DNA of 64,000 bases from Sphingomonas sp. LM7 (GCF_002002925.1 NZ_CP019511.1:496001-560000), one strand, 5' to 3'; positions 24,440-33,530 are shown, numbered from the stretch's first letter. Made by a program: numbers and translations. The notes: generated from the letters alone by a model not told the origin.

Positions 24440-24943
24440 TCAGACGCCCACCATCGCTTCCCACCACAGGCTGCTATACGTAGTGCGCCTCTCGAACTGG
24501 AACACACGGGTGAAGGAGCGCGATTTCAGCGCGCCTTGCCCGGTTATCGTCACTTCGAGGCCGCTTGCGAGGTCTCCCGGCTGGAGATCGATGACGACGA
24601 TGCAGGCCGGATCGGGCGTGGGAGCATAGCACTCCGGCGCCTGCACATCGTGGGGATGCGCCAGTGCACGGGCAGTGATCTTGAAGGATTTGGGGTCAAC
24701 GCCACCGGTCGTGGCGGTAAGATACGCGCGGACGCGCTGCAAATCCGGATAGTCCACTCCGATGGTCCAGCCGCTGCGCACGCTCGCCGGCGGATCGCTC
24801 CAGTTATCGAGTTCGAGCTTGAGGCCCTTGGCGTAATGCGGCTGTGTCGCGGGTTCGCTTGTCCGCACGAGCGGAAGCGCGACTGCAGCGATCGGAAGCA
24901 GGAAGATCGCGCAACCGACACCGATGATGATGCGCCTTCTCAT
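24440..24943 (-). CDS. Hypothetical membrane-anchored protein
   Basis: A 167-residue protein with a basic start and one hydrophobic helix (RRRIIIGVGCAIFLLPIAAV), so it is either anchored or secreted by an uncleaved signal. The rest is soluble, with two cysteines (APECYAPTPDPACIVVIDLQ) that could pair in the periplasm. No family is recognised. It is convergent with the alpha/beta hydrolase, with stops 8 nt apart, and is monocistronic. Confidence 0.6.
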   Translation of the reverse strand: MRRRIIIGVGCAIFLLPIAAVALPLVRTSEPATQPHYAKGLKLELDNWSDPPASVRSGWTIGVDYPDLQRVRAYLTATTGGVDPKSFKITARALAHPHDVQAPECYAPTPDPACIVVIDLQPGDLASGLEVTITGQGALKSRSFTRVFQFERRTTYSSLWWEAMVGV

Positions 24944-25025
24944 GCGGCGATGCTAAGGCTGCTCGCGGACGTGGGCAACTCCGGCATGACGGATAGCGAT
25001 TTCCCCGCTAAGCACCCCTCCCAGC

Positions 25026-26159
25026 ATGTCCGTCCACATCCTCCACCTCCACTCGACCTTCAACTATGGCGGCAAGGAAGCGCGTGCCGTCCGGCTGATG
25101 AATGCGTTCGGGGATCGTGCGCGGCACACGATCGTCTCGGCGATGCCCGACCAGCTGGGCGCGCGCGATGCGATCGCCACGGGGATCAAGTACGAGATCG
25201 CCCAGAACCCGCCGCCGCTCTCCGGCCGGCCCTCGGCCAGGCGCTACGAGGAGATTGCGCGGTTCATGCGGCGCTTCGATCTCGTCCTCACCTATAATTG
25301 GGGCGCGATCGACGGGGTGATGGCGGCGCGGGTGTTCGGCAAGGGGCTGCCGCCGATCGTCCATCATGAGGACGGCTTCAACGCCGACGAGGCCGAGCGG
25401 CTCAACCCGGTACGCAACATGTATCGGCGGATCGCGTTGCCCGCGGCGAATGCGCTGGTGGTCCCCAGCCATGTGCTGGAGAAGGTAGCGCTCAAGCACT
25501 GGCGCCAGCCGGCGGAGCGGGTCCACCGGATCGCCAATGGCGTGCCGACGGCGCTCTATGCCGGCAAGCCCGACGCGAACCTGATCCCGCAGCTCAAGAA
25601 CCGGCGCGAGGGCGAGGTGTTCGTCGGCTGCGTCGCGGGGCTGCGGCCGGTCAAGGACCTGCCGCTGCTCGTGCGTGCCTGCGCGGGCGTGAATGCGCGC
25701 TTCAAGCTGGTGATCTTGGGCGAGGGGCCCGAGCGGCAGAACATCCTGGATGCGGCCGAGGCGATGGCGATCGAGGACCAGGTCATCCTGCCCGGATTTC
25801 TGCCCGATCCGTATCGCTATATGGGGCTGTTCGACATCTATGCGATGTCGTCGAAGAGCGAGCAGGCGCCGATCTCGGTGCTGGAAGCGATGGCGGCGGG
25901 GCTGCCGGTGGTGTCGACCCGCGTAGGTGACATCCCGGTGATGGTTTCGCCCGAGAACGACCAGTTCCTCGCGCCCCGGCACCACGAAGTCGACTTGCGC
26001 GACCGCATCGACACGCTGGCGCGCAACCCGGATTCGATGCGTTATATCGGGCAACAGAACCGTCAGCGCGCTGGTGCGTTGTTCGACGAGGCACAGATGA
26101 TCGCGGCCTATGCGCGGCTCTATGGCGAGGCGATGGGCCGTCCAGGTGTGTTAGGGTAA
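25026..26159 (+). CDS. Glycosyltransferase family 4
   Basis: A 377-residue GT-B fold enzyme. The N-terminal domain opens with VHILHLHSTFNYGGKEARAV. The C-terminal nucleotide-sugar domain has GCVAGLRPVKDLPLLVRACA, VILGEGPERQNI and the GT4 E-x7-E region KSEQAPISVLEAMAAGLPVV. It transfers a sugar to a glycan or lipid acceptor at the cytoplasmic face. No polysaccharide cluster surrounds it. It starts at ATG 25026 and is followed 66 nt later by the flavoprotein gene. Confidence 0.9.
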   Translation: MSVHILHLHSTFNYGGKEARAVRLMNAFGDRARHTIVSAMPDQLGARDAIATGIKYEIAQNPPPLSGRPSARRYEEIARFMRRFDLVLTYNWGAIDGVMAARVFGKGLPPIVHHEDGFNADEAERLNPVRNMYRRIALPAANALVVPSHVLEKVALKHWRQPAERVHRIANGVPTALYAGKPDANLIPQLKNRREGEVFVGCVAGLRPVKDLPLLVRACAGVNARFKLVILGEGPERQNILDAAEAMAIEDQVILPGFLPDPYRYMGLFDIYAMSSKSEQAPISVLEAMAAGLPVVSTRVGDIPVMVSPENDQFLAPRHHEVDLRDRIDTLARNPDSMRYIGQQNRQRAGALFDEAQMIAAYARLYGEAMGRPGVLG

Positions 26160-26169
26160 CAAATGTTAC
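26156..26169. promoter_or_regulatory. Palindrome GTAACAAATGTTAC between GT4 and flavoprotein genes
   Basis: GTAAC and GTTAC are perfect inverted arms around AAAT, overlapping the stop codon of the glycosyltransferase and 56 nt ahead of the TTG start of the flavoprotein. It may be an operator; no regulator is adjacent. Confidence 0.3.
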
Positions 26170-26224
26170 TCGCGTCCGCTGCAGGTTGCGTATAGCGTCG
26201 CTCAAATTTTTGCCGGAGGTAGTT

Positions 26225-27628
26225 TTGTTCAAGGGTCTGACACCTATCAACTATAACGGCCGCGAGGTTTGGCCGCTGGTCGAGGGTGGCAAGGGTGTCG
26301 CGGCTACGAACCATGCCAGTGCGGGCGCCTGGGCGGCGGCCGGCGGCATCGGTACGGTGAGCGCGGTCAACGCCGACAGCTACGACGCCGAGGGCAAGAT
26401 CATCCCGCAAATCTATCGCGCGCTGACTAGGCGCGAGCGCCACGAGGAACTGGTCGAATACGCGATCGAAGGCGCCGTCACCCAGGTGAAGAAGGCGTAT
26501 GAGATCGCCGACGGCAAGGGCGCGGTGAATATCAACGTGCTGTGGGAAATGGGCGGCGCCCAGCGGATCCTGCACGGCGTGCTCGAGCGCACCCGCGGCA
26601 TGGTCGCGGGCGTGACCTGCGGTGCAGGCATGCCGTATAAATTGAGCGAAATCACTGCGTCGTACGGTGTGAGCTATCTGCCGATCGTCAGCTCGGGCCG
26701 CGCATTCCGCGCCTTGTGGAAGCGGGCCTATTCGAAAGCGAGCGAGTGGCTGGCGGCGGTGGTCTATGAGGATCCCTGGCTGGCGGGCGGGCATAACGGG
26801 CTGTCCAACGCCGAGGATCCGCTGGTCCCGCAGAACCCGTATCCGCGCGTCAAGGAACTGCGCGACGTGATGCGCGAGGGCGGCATTTCGGACGACGTGC
26901 CGATCGTGATGGCAGGCGGCGTCTGGTTCCTGCGCGACTGGAGCGACTGGATCGACAATCCCGAGCTCGGCAAGATCGCCTTCCAGTTCGGCACGCGGCC
27001 GCTACTGACCAAAGAAAGCCCGATCCCGGAGGGGTGGAAGAACGAGCTGATGCAGCTGGAGGAGGGCGACATCCTACTGCACCGCTTCTCGCCGACCGGC
27101 TTCTATTCGTCCGCAGTGCGCAATCCGTTTCTGCGCAGCCTCGAAGCGCGCAGCGAGCGACAGATACCCTATTCGACCGAGGAGGCGGGCGATCACACCT
27201 TCCAGCTCGACGTCGGCGTGAAGGGCAAGAACTTCTGGGTGACGCGCAATGATCTGCTGCGCGCGCGGGAGTGGTTCGGGCTGGGCTTCACCTCGGCGCT
27301 CAAGACCCCGGACAACACGCTCGTCTTCGTCGGGGAGGAAGAGAAGGGCGTGATCCGCAAGGACCAGGCCGATTGCATGGGCTGCCTCAGCCAGTGCCAA
27401 TTCTCGTCCTGGGCGGATACCGAGACCAACTCGACCGGCCGGCTGGCCGACCCGCGCAGCTTCTGCATCCAGAAGACGTTGCAGGACATCGCGCATGGCG
27501 GGCCGGTGGAGGAAAACCTCATGTTCGCGGGTCACGGCGCGTATAATTTCAAGCGCGATCCATTCTATTCGAACGGGTTCGTGCCGACGGTGAAGCAGCT
27601 GGTCGACCGGATTTTGACTGGGGATTGA
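26225..27628 (+). CDS. Nitronate monooxygenase-like flavoprotein with Cys-rich C-terminal extension
   Basis: A 467-residue FMN TIM-barrel protein of the 2-nitropropane dioxygenase/FabK superfamily: GVAATNHASAGAWAAAGGIG, AGVTCGAGMPYKLSEI, IVMAGGVWFL and AFQFGTRPLLTKESPI. Ordinary members are 320-380 residues; this one has about 100 more, including DCMGCLSQCQFSSW with three cysteines that could hold a metal or cluster. TTG 26225 is used because GGAGG lies 5 nt before it; a TTG at 26186 has no such site. The oxidised substrate is unknown. Confidence 0.82.
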   Translation: MFKGLTPINYNGREVWPLVEGGKGVAATNHASAGAWAAAGGIGTVSAVNADSYDAEGKIIPQIYRALTRRERHEELVEYAIEGAVTQVKKAYEIADGKGAVNINVLWEMGGAQRILHGVLERTRGMVAGVTCGAGMPYKLSEITASYGVSYLPIVSSGRAFRALWKRAYSKASEWLAAVVYEDPWLAGGHNGLSNAEDPLVPQNPYPRVKELRDVMREGGISDDVPIVMAGGVWFLRDWSDWIDNPELGKIAFQFGTRPLLTKESPIPEGWKNELMQLEEGDILLHRFSPTGFYSSAVRNPFLRSLEARSERQIPYSTEEAGDHTFQLDVGVKGKNFWVTRNDLLRAREWFGLGFTSALKTPDNTLVFVGEEEKGVIRKDQADCMGCLSQCQFSSWADTETNSTGRLADPRSFCIQKTLQDIAHGGPVEENLMFAGHGAYNFKRDPFYSNGFVPTVKQLVDRILTGD

Positions 27629-27635
27629 GGCATAT

Positions 27636-27667
27636 AAATCCTCCCTCGCTTCAGCGGGGGAGGATTT
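27636..27667. terminator. Bidirectional terminator built from a two-hairpin-family unit
   Basis: AAATCCTCCCTCGC (27636-27649) pairs with GCGGGGGAGGATTT (27654-27667) over a TTCA loop, with one G-T pair. The A-rich and T-rich ends make it work in both directions, between the convergent flavoprotein and dehydrogenase stops. Its core (CCTCCCTCGC-GCGGGGGAGG) is the first hairpin of the repeat seen at 29683, 49439 and 60484. Confidence 0.8.
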
Positions 27668-27668
27668 G

Positions 27669-28667
27669 TTAAAGCCACCCCTCCAGTACCTGATCCGGCG
27701 GGCGGTGGCCGTCGACCCAGGAGCGGATGTTGGTGATGACCTTCTGTCCCATCGCTGCGCGGCCTTCGAAGGTCGCCGAGCCGAGGTGCGGGAGGAGGAC
27801 GACATTGTCGAGCGCGATCAGCCGCGGGTCGACGGCAGGCTCGTTCACATAGACGTCGAGCCCGGCGCCGGCGATCCTGCCTTCGCTCAGCGCCGTCACC
27901 AGCGCCTCGGGATCGACGATCTCGCCACGTGCGGTGTTGATCAGCCAGCCTTGGGGCCCGAGCAGGTCGAGCCGGCGCGCGTCGACCAGCCCGCCGGTGG
28001 ACGCGCTGTGCGGCGTATGGATGGTGAGGATGTCGACCGCCTGCAGCATCGCATCGAGATCGGCATGCCAGGTCGCGCCAAGCTGGGCTTCGGCGACTTC
28101 GGGGATGCGGTGGCGGTTGTGATAGTGGATCTGGAGGCCGAAGGCGCGGGCGCGCTGGGCGACCGCCTGGCCGATCCGGCCCATGCCGAGGATGCCGAGC
28201 TTCTTGCCGCCGATGCGGTGGCCGCGCATGCCGGTGGGGCGCCAGCCGCTCCATTCGCCCGAGCGGACGAGCTTGTCGCCTTCGATCAGCCGGCGCGGCG
28301 CGGCGAGGATCAGCGCCATCGCCATGTCGGCGGTATCCTCGGTCAGCACGCCGGGCGTGTTGGTGACGGTGATGCCGCGCTCGCGCGCCGCCCTGAGATC
28401 GATATGGCCGAAGCCCGCGCCGTAATTGGCGATCAGGCGCAGGCGATCGGGCGCGGCGGCGATCAGCTCGGCGTCGATCCGGTCGGTGACCGTGGGGACG
28501 AAGACGTCGGCGTCCGCCATCGCCGCGGCGAGTGCCGGGCGGTCAAGCGGGCGATCGTCGGCGTTGAGCACGGCGTCGAACAACTCCGCCATCCGCGCCT
28601 CCACGGCCTCGGGAAGCGTCCGGGTGACGGTCACGCGGGGGCGGGCGGGGCGCGCGGTCTGTGCCAT
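27669..28667 (-). CDS. D-2-hydroxyacid dehydrogenase (glyoxylate/hydroxypyruvate reductase type)
   Basis: A 332-residue NAD(P)-dependent dehydrogenase. The Rossmann motif is KLGILGMGRIGQAVAQRARA. The catalytic set is complete: Arg in INTARGEIVD, Glu in YVNEPAVD and His in VLLPHLGSATFEG. The substrate-side loop is NYGAGFGHIDL. Close relatives reduce glyoxylate or hydroxypyruvate, which would fit with malate synthase further along, though the two are not in one operon. The start is ATG 28667; it is divergent from the SH3 gene. Confidence 0.9.
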   Translation of the reverse strand: MAQTARPARPRVTVTRTLPEAVEARMAELFDAVLNADDRPLDRPALAAAMADADVFVPTVTDRIDAELIAAAPDRLRLIANYGAGFGHIDLRAARERGITVTNTPGVLTEDTADMAMALILAAPRRLIEGDKLVRSGEWSGWRPTGMRGHRIGGKKLGILGMGRIGQAVAQRARAFGLQIHYHNRHRIPEVAEAQLGATWHADLDAMLQAVDILTIHTPHSASTGGLVDARRLDLLGPQGWLINTARGEIVDPEALVTALSEGRIAGAGLDVYVNEPAVDPRLIALDNVVLLPHLGSATFEGRAAMGQKVITNIRSWVDGHRPPDQVLEGWL

Positions 28668-28760
28668 TCAGGGCGGCTTGGCCGGTGCCGGGGCCGCAGT
28701 CAACGGGTTGAAGCGCACGGCCGGCCCGCAGTATCACACTGTCAGACACAGGGGGATCGA

Positions 28761-29234
28761 ATGCGCGTTGGGTGGCTGATAGTGGCGGCGGTGGTGCTCG
28801 GGATTGCCGTGCCCGTCGCGGCGCAGCGCAAGCCGCCTTATTGGGTGTCGATCGACGTCGACAAGGCGCATCTGCGCACCGGCCCCGGGCGTAACTATCC
28901 CGCGAGCTGGCTCTACAAGCGCCGCAACCTGCCGCTCAAGGTGCTCGACGTCTATGGCGAATGGCGCAAGGTCGAGGATTCGGGCGGCACCCAGGGCTGG
29001 ATGCTGCGCAACTTCCTCGACGAGCGGCGCACCGCAATCGTGGTCGGCAGCATCGCCGACCTGCGTTCCGCGCCGCAGCCCGACGCCCATCTGAACTGGC
29101 GCGCCGAGCCCGGGGTTGTCGGTGTCATCAGCAAATGTGCCGAGGGCTGGTGCCGCTTCGATGTGGGCGGCCGCGCAGGCTATGTCGAGCAATCGCGCAT
29201 CTGGGGCGTCGAGCCGGGCGAACTGGTGAACTGA
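28761..29234 (+). CDS. Secreted bacterial SH3 domain protein
   Basis: A 157-residue protein with a signal peptide (to PVAAQRK) and two SH3b-like repeats. The first is KAHLRTGPGRNYPASWLYKR...VLDVYGEWRKVED...GWMLRNFL. The second is ADLRSAPQPDAHLNWRAEPG, then CAEGWCRFDVGGRAGYVEQS. Such proteins bind cell wall or act as periplasmic scaffolds. ATG 28761 follows AGGGGG. It stands alone, followed by 538 nt of repeat-rich non-coding DNA. Confidence 0.83.
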   Translation: MRVGWLIVAAVVLGIAVPVAAQRKPPYWVSIDVDKAHLRTGPGRNYPASWLYKRRNLPLKVLDVYGEWRKVEDSGGTQGWMLRNFLDERRTAIVVGSIADLRSAPQPDAHLNWRAEPGVVGVISKCAEGWCRFDVGGRAGYVEQSRIWGVEPGELVN

Positions 29235-29237
29235 TAG

Positions 29238-29366
29238 CTCCTGCTCCTTTTGGGGACGGGAAGGAGCCCGCCGCGAAGCGATGGGAAAGGGTGACCGGCT
29301 TTCACCCTCACACTTCCGCCGACTTTGTCGGCTCCCTTCTTCTCCCCAAGGAGAAGGGCCCTCAGG
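29238..29366. repeat. Intergenic repeat family G, copy 1
   Basis: It shares with 54808-54942 the order: a CTCCTG hairpin, GGGAAGGRGCC, CCGCGAAGCG, a central short inverted segment, then CCTCACACTTCCGCCGACTT-TGTCGG and a CTTCTCC/GGAGAAG hairpin. It lies directly after the SH3 gene. It is the first of three repeats that fill the gene-free stretch 29235-29772. Confidence 0.7.
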
Positions 29367-29423
29367 TCCATTTCGATTGGAGGCTGGCGAGGCGAGGGCA
29401 ATCGCAGTGGCGGGCGCATCACG

Positions 29424-29556
29424 AAGCCGAAGGTCACACCGGGGTCACACTATCGCGGATGTTTCAGCGGCGGCGTGACCAGGCGGAAAATTTCAAAAAA
29501 GATGAACCAACGCGATTTTGCGTTCTGGCCGGGATCGACGCTGTCAAAGAGCTAAG
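29424..29556. repeat. Dispersed intergenic repeat, copy C
   Basis: GAAGGTCACACC then GTCACACTATCGC (29429-29455) match copy A at 1926. GATCGACGCTGTCAAAGAGC (29532-29551) matches copy B at 5819. The copy lacks the ATTGCAAG and GGGTGG blocks. Confidence 0.65.
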
Positions 29557-29682
29557 GGCTAAGTGCCCGACCGTCGATCTCAGCAGGCGAAATCTCGCCC
29601 AGCCGTCCGATCGACCCGGCGCTGGAAATCGCCCGCAGCGGGTGGTGGAGAGGCGTATCCACGGGCGTGCAATTTGCGGCCA

Positions 29683-29741
29683 AATCCCCTCCGTCAGGCT
29701 ACGTCTGCCTCCTCCCCCGCTCCTGCGGAGCGAGGGAGGGG
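29683..29741. repeat. Two-hairpin repeat, single unit (K)
   Basis: On the minus strand it reads CCTCCCTCGC-loop-GCGGGGGAGG, then a small second hairpin (GGCAGACGTAGCC) and GACGGAGGGG. The same plan occurs in both halves of the element at 60484-60615 and around the DUF559 remnant. It lies 32 nt beyond the thiolase stop and may also act as that gene's terminator. Confidence 0.7.
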
Positions 29742-29772
29742 TTTGAGATCTGAATGTCGATGCAGCCTTGAC

Positions 29773-30960
29773 TCAATCGAGCAGTTCGACTGCCATCGCG
29801 GTGGCTTCGCCGCCGCCGATGCAGAGCGAGGCAAGGCCGCGCTTCTGGCCGTGGGTTTCGAGCGCCGAGAGCAACGTCGCCAGCACGCGCGCGCCGCTGG
29901 CGCCAACCGGATGGCCGAGCGCGCAGGCGCCGCCATGGACGTTGAGCACGTCGTGGCTGATGCCGAGATCGTGCATCGCGATCATCGCGACGCAGGCGAA
30001 CGCCTCGTTGACTTCGAACAGATCGACGTCGCCGATCTGCCAGCCGGCCTTTTCCAGCGCGCGGCGCATCGCAAAGACCGGAGCGGTGGTGAACCGCGAC
30101 GGCGCATGGGCGTGCGCGGCATGCGCTACGACACGCGCGACGGGGGTGAGCCCGAGCCGATCGGCGACGCTCGCGCGCGTCATCACCAGCGCCGCCGCAC
30201 CGTCCGAGATCGACGAGGCATTGGCGGCGGTGATCGTGCCGTCCTTCGAGAAGGCAGGCTTGAGCGTCGGGATTTTCGCGATGTCGCCGCGAGCGGGCTG
30301 TTCGTCGAGGGTGACCGTGGTGACGCCCTTGCGGCCCTTGACTTCGACGGGGACGATTTCGCGGTCGAACGCCCCCGATTGCTGCGCCTTTTGCGCGCGC
30401 TGGAGCGACTGGATCGCGAAATCATCCTGCGCCTGGCGGGCGAACTGATATTCCTGCGCGGTTTCCTCGGCGAAGCTGCCCATCAGGCGGCCGGGCTCAT
30501 AGGCGTCCTCGAGCCCGTCGAGATACATATGGTCCTTGAGCACGTCATGGCCGATCCGCGCGCCGGCGCGGTGGCGCAGCGAGAGGTAGGGCGCGTTGGT
30601 CATGCTCTCCATCCCGCCCGCGACGATGAAGTCGGCGGAGCCCGCGGCGAGTGCTTCGGCGGCCATGATCGCCGCCTGCATGCCCGATCCGCACATCTTG
30701 TTGATCGTCGTCGCCTCGATGTGGTTCGGCAGCCCGGCGTTGAGCGCGGCCTGGCGCGCGGGCGCCTGGCCAAGCCCCGCGGGAAGCACGCAGCCCATGT
30801 AGATCCGCTCGATCGCGTCGCCCTTCAGCCCGGCGCGTTCGACTGCCGCGCCGACTGCGGTGGCGCCGAGATCGGTGGCACTGGCATCGGCCAGACACCC
30901 CTGGAAGCTGCCCATCGGCGTGCGGGCATAGGAAGCGATGACGATCTCGTCGGCGGACAT
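29773..30960 (-). CDS. Acetyl-CoA C-acetyltransferase (thiolase)
   Basis: A 395-residue thiolase that condenses or cleaves acyl-CoA. The nucleophilic cysteine is in INKMCGSGMQAAIMAAEAL (near residue 90). The later active-site His is in FEVNEAFA and the second Cys in HGGACALGHPVGASGAR. The length and the GGMESMTNAPY loop fit biosynthetic/degradative acetoacetyl-CoA thiolases (PhaA/AtoB). ATG 30960 gives the family start MSADEIVIASYARTPMG. It may serve leucine and fatty acid breakdown, matching the acyl-CoA genes further right. Confidence 0.93.
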   Translation of the reverse strand: MSADEIVIASYARTPMGSFQGCLADASATDLGATAVGAAVERAGLKGDAIERIYMGCVLPAGLGQAPARQAALNAGLPNHIEATTINKMCGSGMQAAIMAAEALAAGSADFIVAGGMESMTNAPYLSLRHRAGARIGHDVLKDHMYLDGLEDAYEPGRLMGSFAEETAQEYQFARQAQDDFAIQSLQRAQKAQQSGAFDREIVPVEVKGRKGVTTVTLDEQPARGDIAKIPTLKPAFSKDGTITAANASSISDGAAALVMTRASVADRLGLTPVARVVAHAAHAHAPSRFTTAPVFAMRRALEKAGWQIGDVDLFEVNEAFACVAMIAMHDLGISHDVLNVHGGACALGHPVGASGARVLATLLSALETHGQKRGLASLCIGGGEATAMAVELLD

Positions 30961-31046
30961 TACGGTTCCTCTCGTTTGTTGGGGCGATCTAGTCCCCCGC
31001 GGGGCGGTTTGCAAAAGCCTCTGCCGCGCTTCAAGGAAGCTTCTGC

Positions 31047-31307
31047 ATGACGCTCATCGACATCCTCAAATGGGCGGCTTCGATCAGCGGCATCATTGCC
31101 GCCTTCATGGTCTCGCTCGATTTCGGGCGGCGAGTGACCGGCTGGGGCTTCGCGCTGTTCGTCGCGTCGAGCATCTGCTGGATCACCGGCGCCTTCCTGT
31201 CCGAAGATCCGCCGCTGTGGACGCAGAACCTGGTGCTGTTCGCCATCAACATCTTCGGGGTCTATCGCTATCTGATCCGCAAGCGGCCGCCGCATGATGC
31301 CGATTGA
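31047..31307 (+). CDS. Small three-helix membrane protein
   Basis: An 86-residue protein with hydrophobic segments at about residues 10-25, 33-50 and 60-75 and the sequence DFGRRVTGWGFALFVASSIC in the middle. The pattern of a short inner-membrane protein with a basic C-terminus is clear, but no function is known. Its 3' end overlaps the start of the prepilin peptidase by 14 nt, implying a two-gene operon. Confidence 0.65.
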   Translation: MTLIDILKWAASISGIIAAFMVSLDFGRRVTGWGFALFVASSICWITGAFLSEDPPLWTQNLVLFAINIFGVYRYLIRKRPPHDAD

Positions 31308-32100
31308 CGCCTGGCTGTGGCCGATACTGCTCGGGATACTCGGCCTGGTCTTCGGCAGCTTCATCGCCACGCTAGCGCTTCGCCTGCCCGAGGGGCGCTC
31401 GGCGCTGCGGGGGCGCTCGCAATGCGACGGCTGCGGCAAAGGGCTGGTAGCGCGTGAACTGGTGCCGGTGCTGAGCTATGTGCTCCAGCGCGGCCGGTGC
31501 CGCGGCTGTGGTGCGCCGATGCATCCGGGGCATGTCGCGACCGAACTGGCCGGCATGGCGATCGGGGTCACGGCCGGTGTGGTTGCGCCGGGACTGCCCG
31601 GCGTGGCCGGGGCGGTGTTCGGCTGGCTGCTGCTTGCGCTGGCGGCGCTCGACCTCGCCGCGTTCTGGCTTCCCAATTGGCTGACCGGTGCGCTGGCTGC
31701 GACGGGGCTGGTGGGCGGATTGCTTGACCTTGCGCCGGCGATCGACGCGCGGCTGATTGGCGGGATCGGCGGCTTTGCGGCGCTGGCGGCAGTGGCAGCG
31801 GGCTATCGCGTGATCCGTGGGCGGCAGGGGCTGGGCGGGGGCGATCCCAAGCTGTTCGGCGCGATCGGCTGCTGGCTGGGCTGGCAGGCGCTGCCGATGG
31901 TGCTGCTCGCCGCGGCGCTGATCGGGCTGGCGGCCGCATTTGGGCTGTGGATGGGCGGGCGGAAGATCGCTGCGACCGATCGGCTGCCGTTCGGCGTGAT
32001 GCTTGCCGCCGCGGCCTTCACGGTGTGGATTGGGGCTGCGATCACGGCGGCGCCCGCGCTCGAGCCGACCACGATATACTTGGAAGTGCCGCCGCAATAA
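31294..32100 (+). CDS. Prepilin peptidase / N-methyltransferase
   Basis: A 268-residue polytopic aspartic protease that trims and methylates type IV pilin or pseudopilin N-termini. The cytoplasmic methyltransferase loop has the zinc cysteines CDGCGKG and CRGCGAPM. The catalytic aspartates lie in ALAALDLAAFWLPNWLTG and in LGGGDPKLFGAIGCWLGWQA. ATG 31294 (then a second ATG) overlaps the preceding small gene. No pilin or secretion genes are in the window, so its partners are elsewhere. Confidence 0.9.
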   Translation: MMPIDAWLWPILLGILGLVFGSFIATLALRLPEGRSALRGRSQCDGCGKGLVARELVPVLSYVLQRGRCRGCGAPMHPGHVATELAGMAIGVTAGVVAPGLPGVAGAVFGWLLLALAALDLAAFWLPNWLTGALAATGLVGGLLDLAPAIDARLIGGIGGFAALAAVAAGYRVIRGRQGLGGGDPKLFGAIGCWLGWQALPMVLLAAALIGLAAAFGLWMGGRKIAATDRLPFGVMLAAAAFTVWIGAAITAAPALEPTTIYLEVPPQ

Positions 32101-32123
32101 AGCTGCGCAGGACAGGAGGGGCG

Positions 32124-33530
32124 ATGAAGGATCTATTGGAGCGCCAGCGCGCCGCGTTCATGACCGAGCTGCCGGTATCGCTCGACGCGCGCCGCGACCG
32201 TCTGAAGCGCGCGATCGCGATGGTGGCCGACAATGCGGGCCGGTTCTGCGACGCGCTCTCCGAGGATTTCGGCCATCGCAGCCGCGAGCAATCGATGATC
32301 GCCGATATCGCCGCGTCGGTGGGGCCGCTCCGCCACGCCCTCAAGCATGCCGGGCGCTGGTCGCGCTCCGAACGCAAGGCGACGATGTTCCCGTTGGGGC
32401 TGCTCGGTGCGCGCGCCTGGGTGGAATACCAGCCCAAGGGCGTGGTGGGGATCATCGCGCCGTGGAATTTCCCGGTGAACCTGGTGATGAGTCCGCTGGC
32501 CGGCGTGCTCGCGGCGGGCAACCGAGCGATGGTCAAGACAAGCGAGTTCACGCCGGTGGTCGCGGCGTTGTTCGAGGAACTGGCGCCGCGCTATTTCGCG
32601 ATCGAGGAAGTCGCGTTCGTCAGCGGCGGGCCGGAGGTGGGCAAGGCGTTCGCCGAATTGCCGTTCGACCATCTGCTGTTCACCGGCGCAACGGGAATCG
32701 CCAGGCATATCCTCCATGCCGCGGCGGACAACCTCACGCCGGTGACGCTCGAGCTCGGCGGCAAATCGCCGGTGGTGGTCGGGCGATCGGCCGATATCGC
32801 CAAGGCCACCGAGCGGGTGGCGATGGGCAAGATGCTCAATGCCGGGCAGATATGCCTGGCGCCCGACTATATGCTGGTGCCCGAGGAGAAGGAGGCGGAA
32901 GTCGTCGCCGGGCTGACAAGGGCCGCGGCGGCGATGTATCCCAGCCTGCTCGCCAACCCGGACTATACTGCGGTGATCAACGACCGGCATCACGCCCGGC
33001 TGACCGACTGGATCGAGGATGCGCGCGCCAAGGGCGCCGAAGTGATCGCAGTCAACCCGGCGGGCGAGGACTTCGCGGCCTCCAATTCGCGCAAGCTGCC
33101 GCTCCACATCATCCGCGGCGCGACCGACGAGATGACGGTGATGCAGGAGGAGATTTTCGGGCCGGTGCTGCCGGTGCGGAGCTACGGGCATATCGATGAC
33201 GCCGTCGCCGAAGTGAATCGCCGCGACCGGCCGCTGGCGCTCTATTATTTCGGCAGCGACGGCGAGGAGCGGCGCCGGGTGCTCGGCCGGACGATCTCGG
33301 GCGGGGTGACGCTGGACGACGTGATCTTCCATGTCAGCCAGGAGGAACTGCCCTTCGGCGGGATCGGGCCTTCGGGAACGGGCGCCTATCATGGCGAGGC
33401 AGGCTTTCGCACCTTCAGCCATGCGCGCAGCATCTACAAGCAGGCGCGGCTCGACGTGGCGAAGCTGGCGGGGATGAAGCCGCCTTATGGCAAGGCGACC
33501 TGGGCGACGATCAAACGGCAGATGAAATGA
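32124..33530 (+). CDS. Coniferyl-aldehyde dehydrogenase-like ALDH
   Basis: A 468-residue aldehyde dehydrogenase of the class that lacks the C-terminal extension. Motifs: VGIIAPWNFPVNLVMSPLAG, LLFTGATGIARHI, TLELGGKSPVVVG (catalytic Glu) and MLNAGQICLAPDYML (catalytic Cys), ending DVAKLAGMKPPYGK. Closest matches by memory are coniferyl aldehyde dehydrogenases (CalB), oxidising lignin-derived or medium-chain aldehydes. ATG 32124 follows GGAGGGG. Its stop overlaps the start of a 55-residue membrane protein. Confidence 0.85.
   Translation: MKDLLERQRAAFMTELPVSLDARRDRLKRAIAMVADNAGRFCDALSEDFGHRSREQSMIADIAASVGPLRHALKHAGRWSRSERKATMFPLGLLGARAWVEYQPKGVVGIIAPWNFPVNLVMSPLAGVLAAGNRAMVKTSEFTPVVAALFEELAPRYFAIEEVAFVSGGPEVGKAFAELPFDHLLFTGATGIARHILHAAADNLTPVTLELGGKSPVVVGRSADIAKATERVAMGKMLNAGQICLAPDYMLVPEEKEAEVVAGLTRAAAAMYPSLLANPDYTAVINDRHHARLTDWIEDARAKGAEVIAVNPAGEDFAASNSRKLPLHIIRGATDEMTVMQEEIFGPVLPVRSYGHIDDAVAEVNRRDRPLALYYFGSDGEERRRVLGRTISGGVTLDDVIFHVSQEELPFGGIGPSGTGAYHGEAGFRTFSHARSIYKQARLDVAKLAGMKPPYGKATWATIKRQMK

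Noticed and set aside
29235..29772. Search for a gene in the 538-nt gap after the SH3 gene
   Set aside because: Only three repeats (G copy 1, C and K) are seen; the short frames there change with repeat boundaries and have no ribosome sites.
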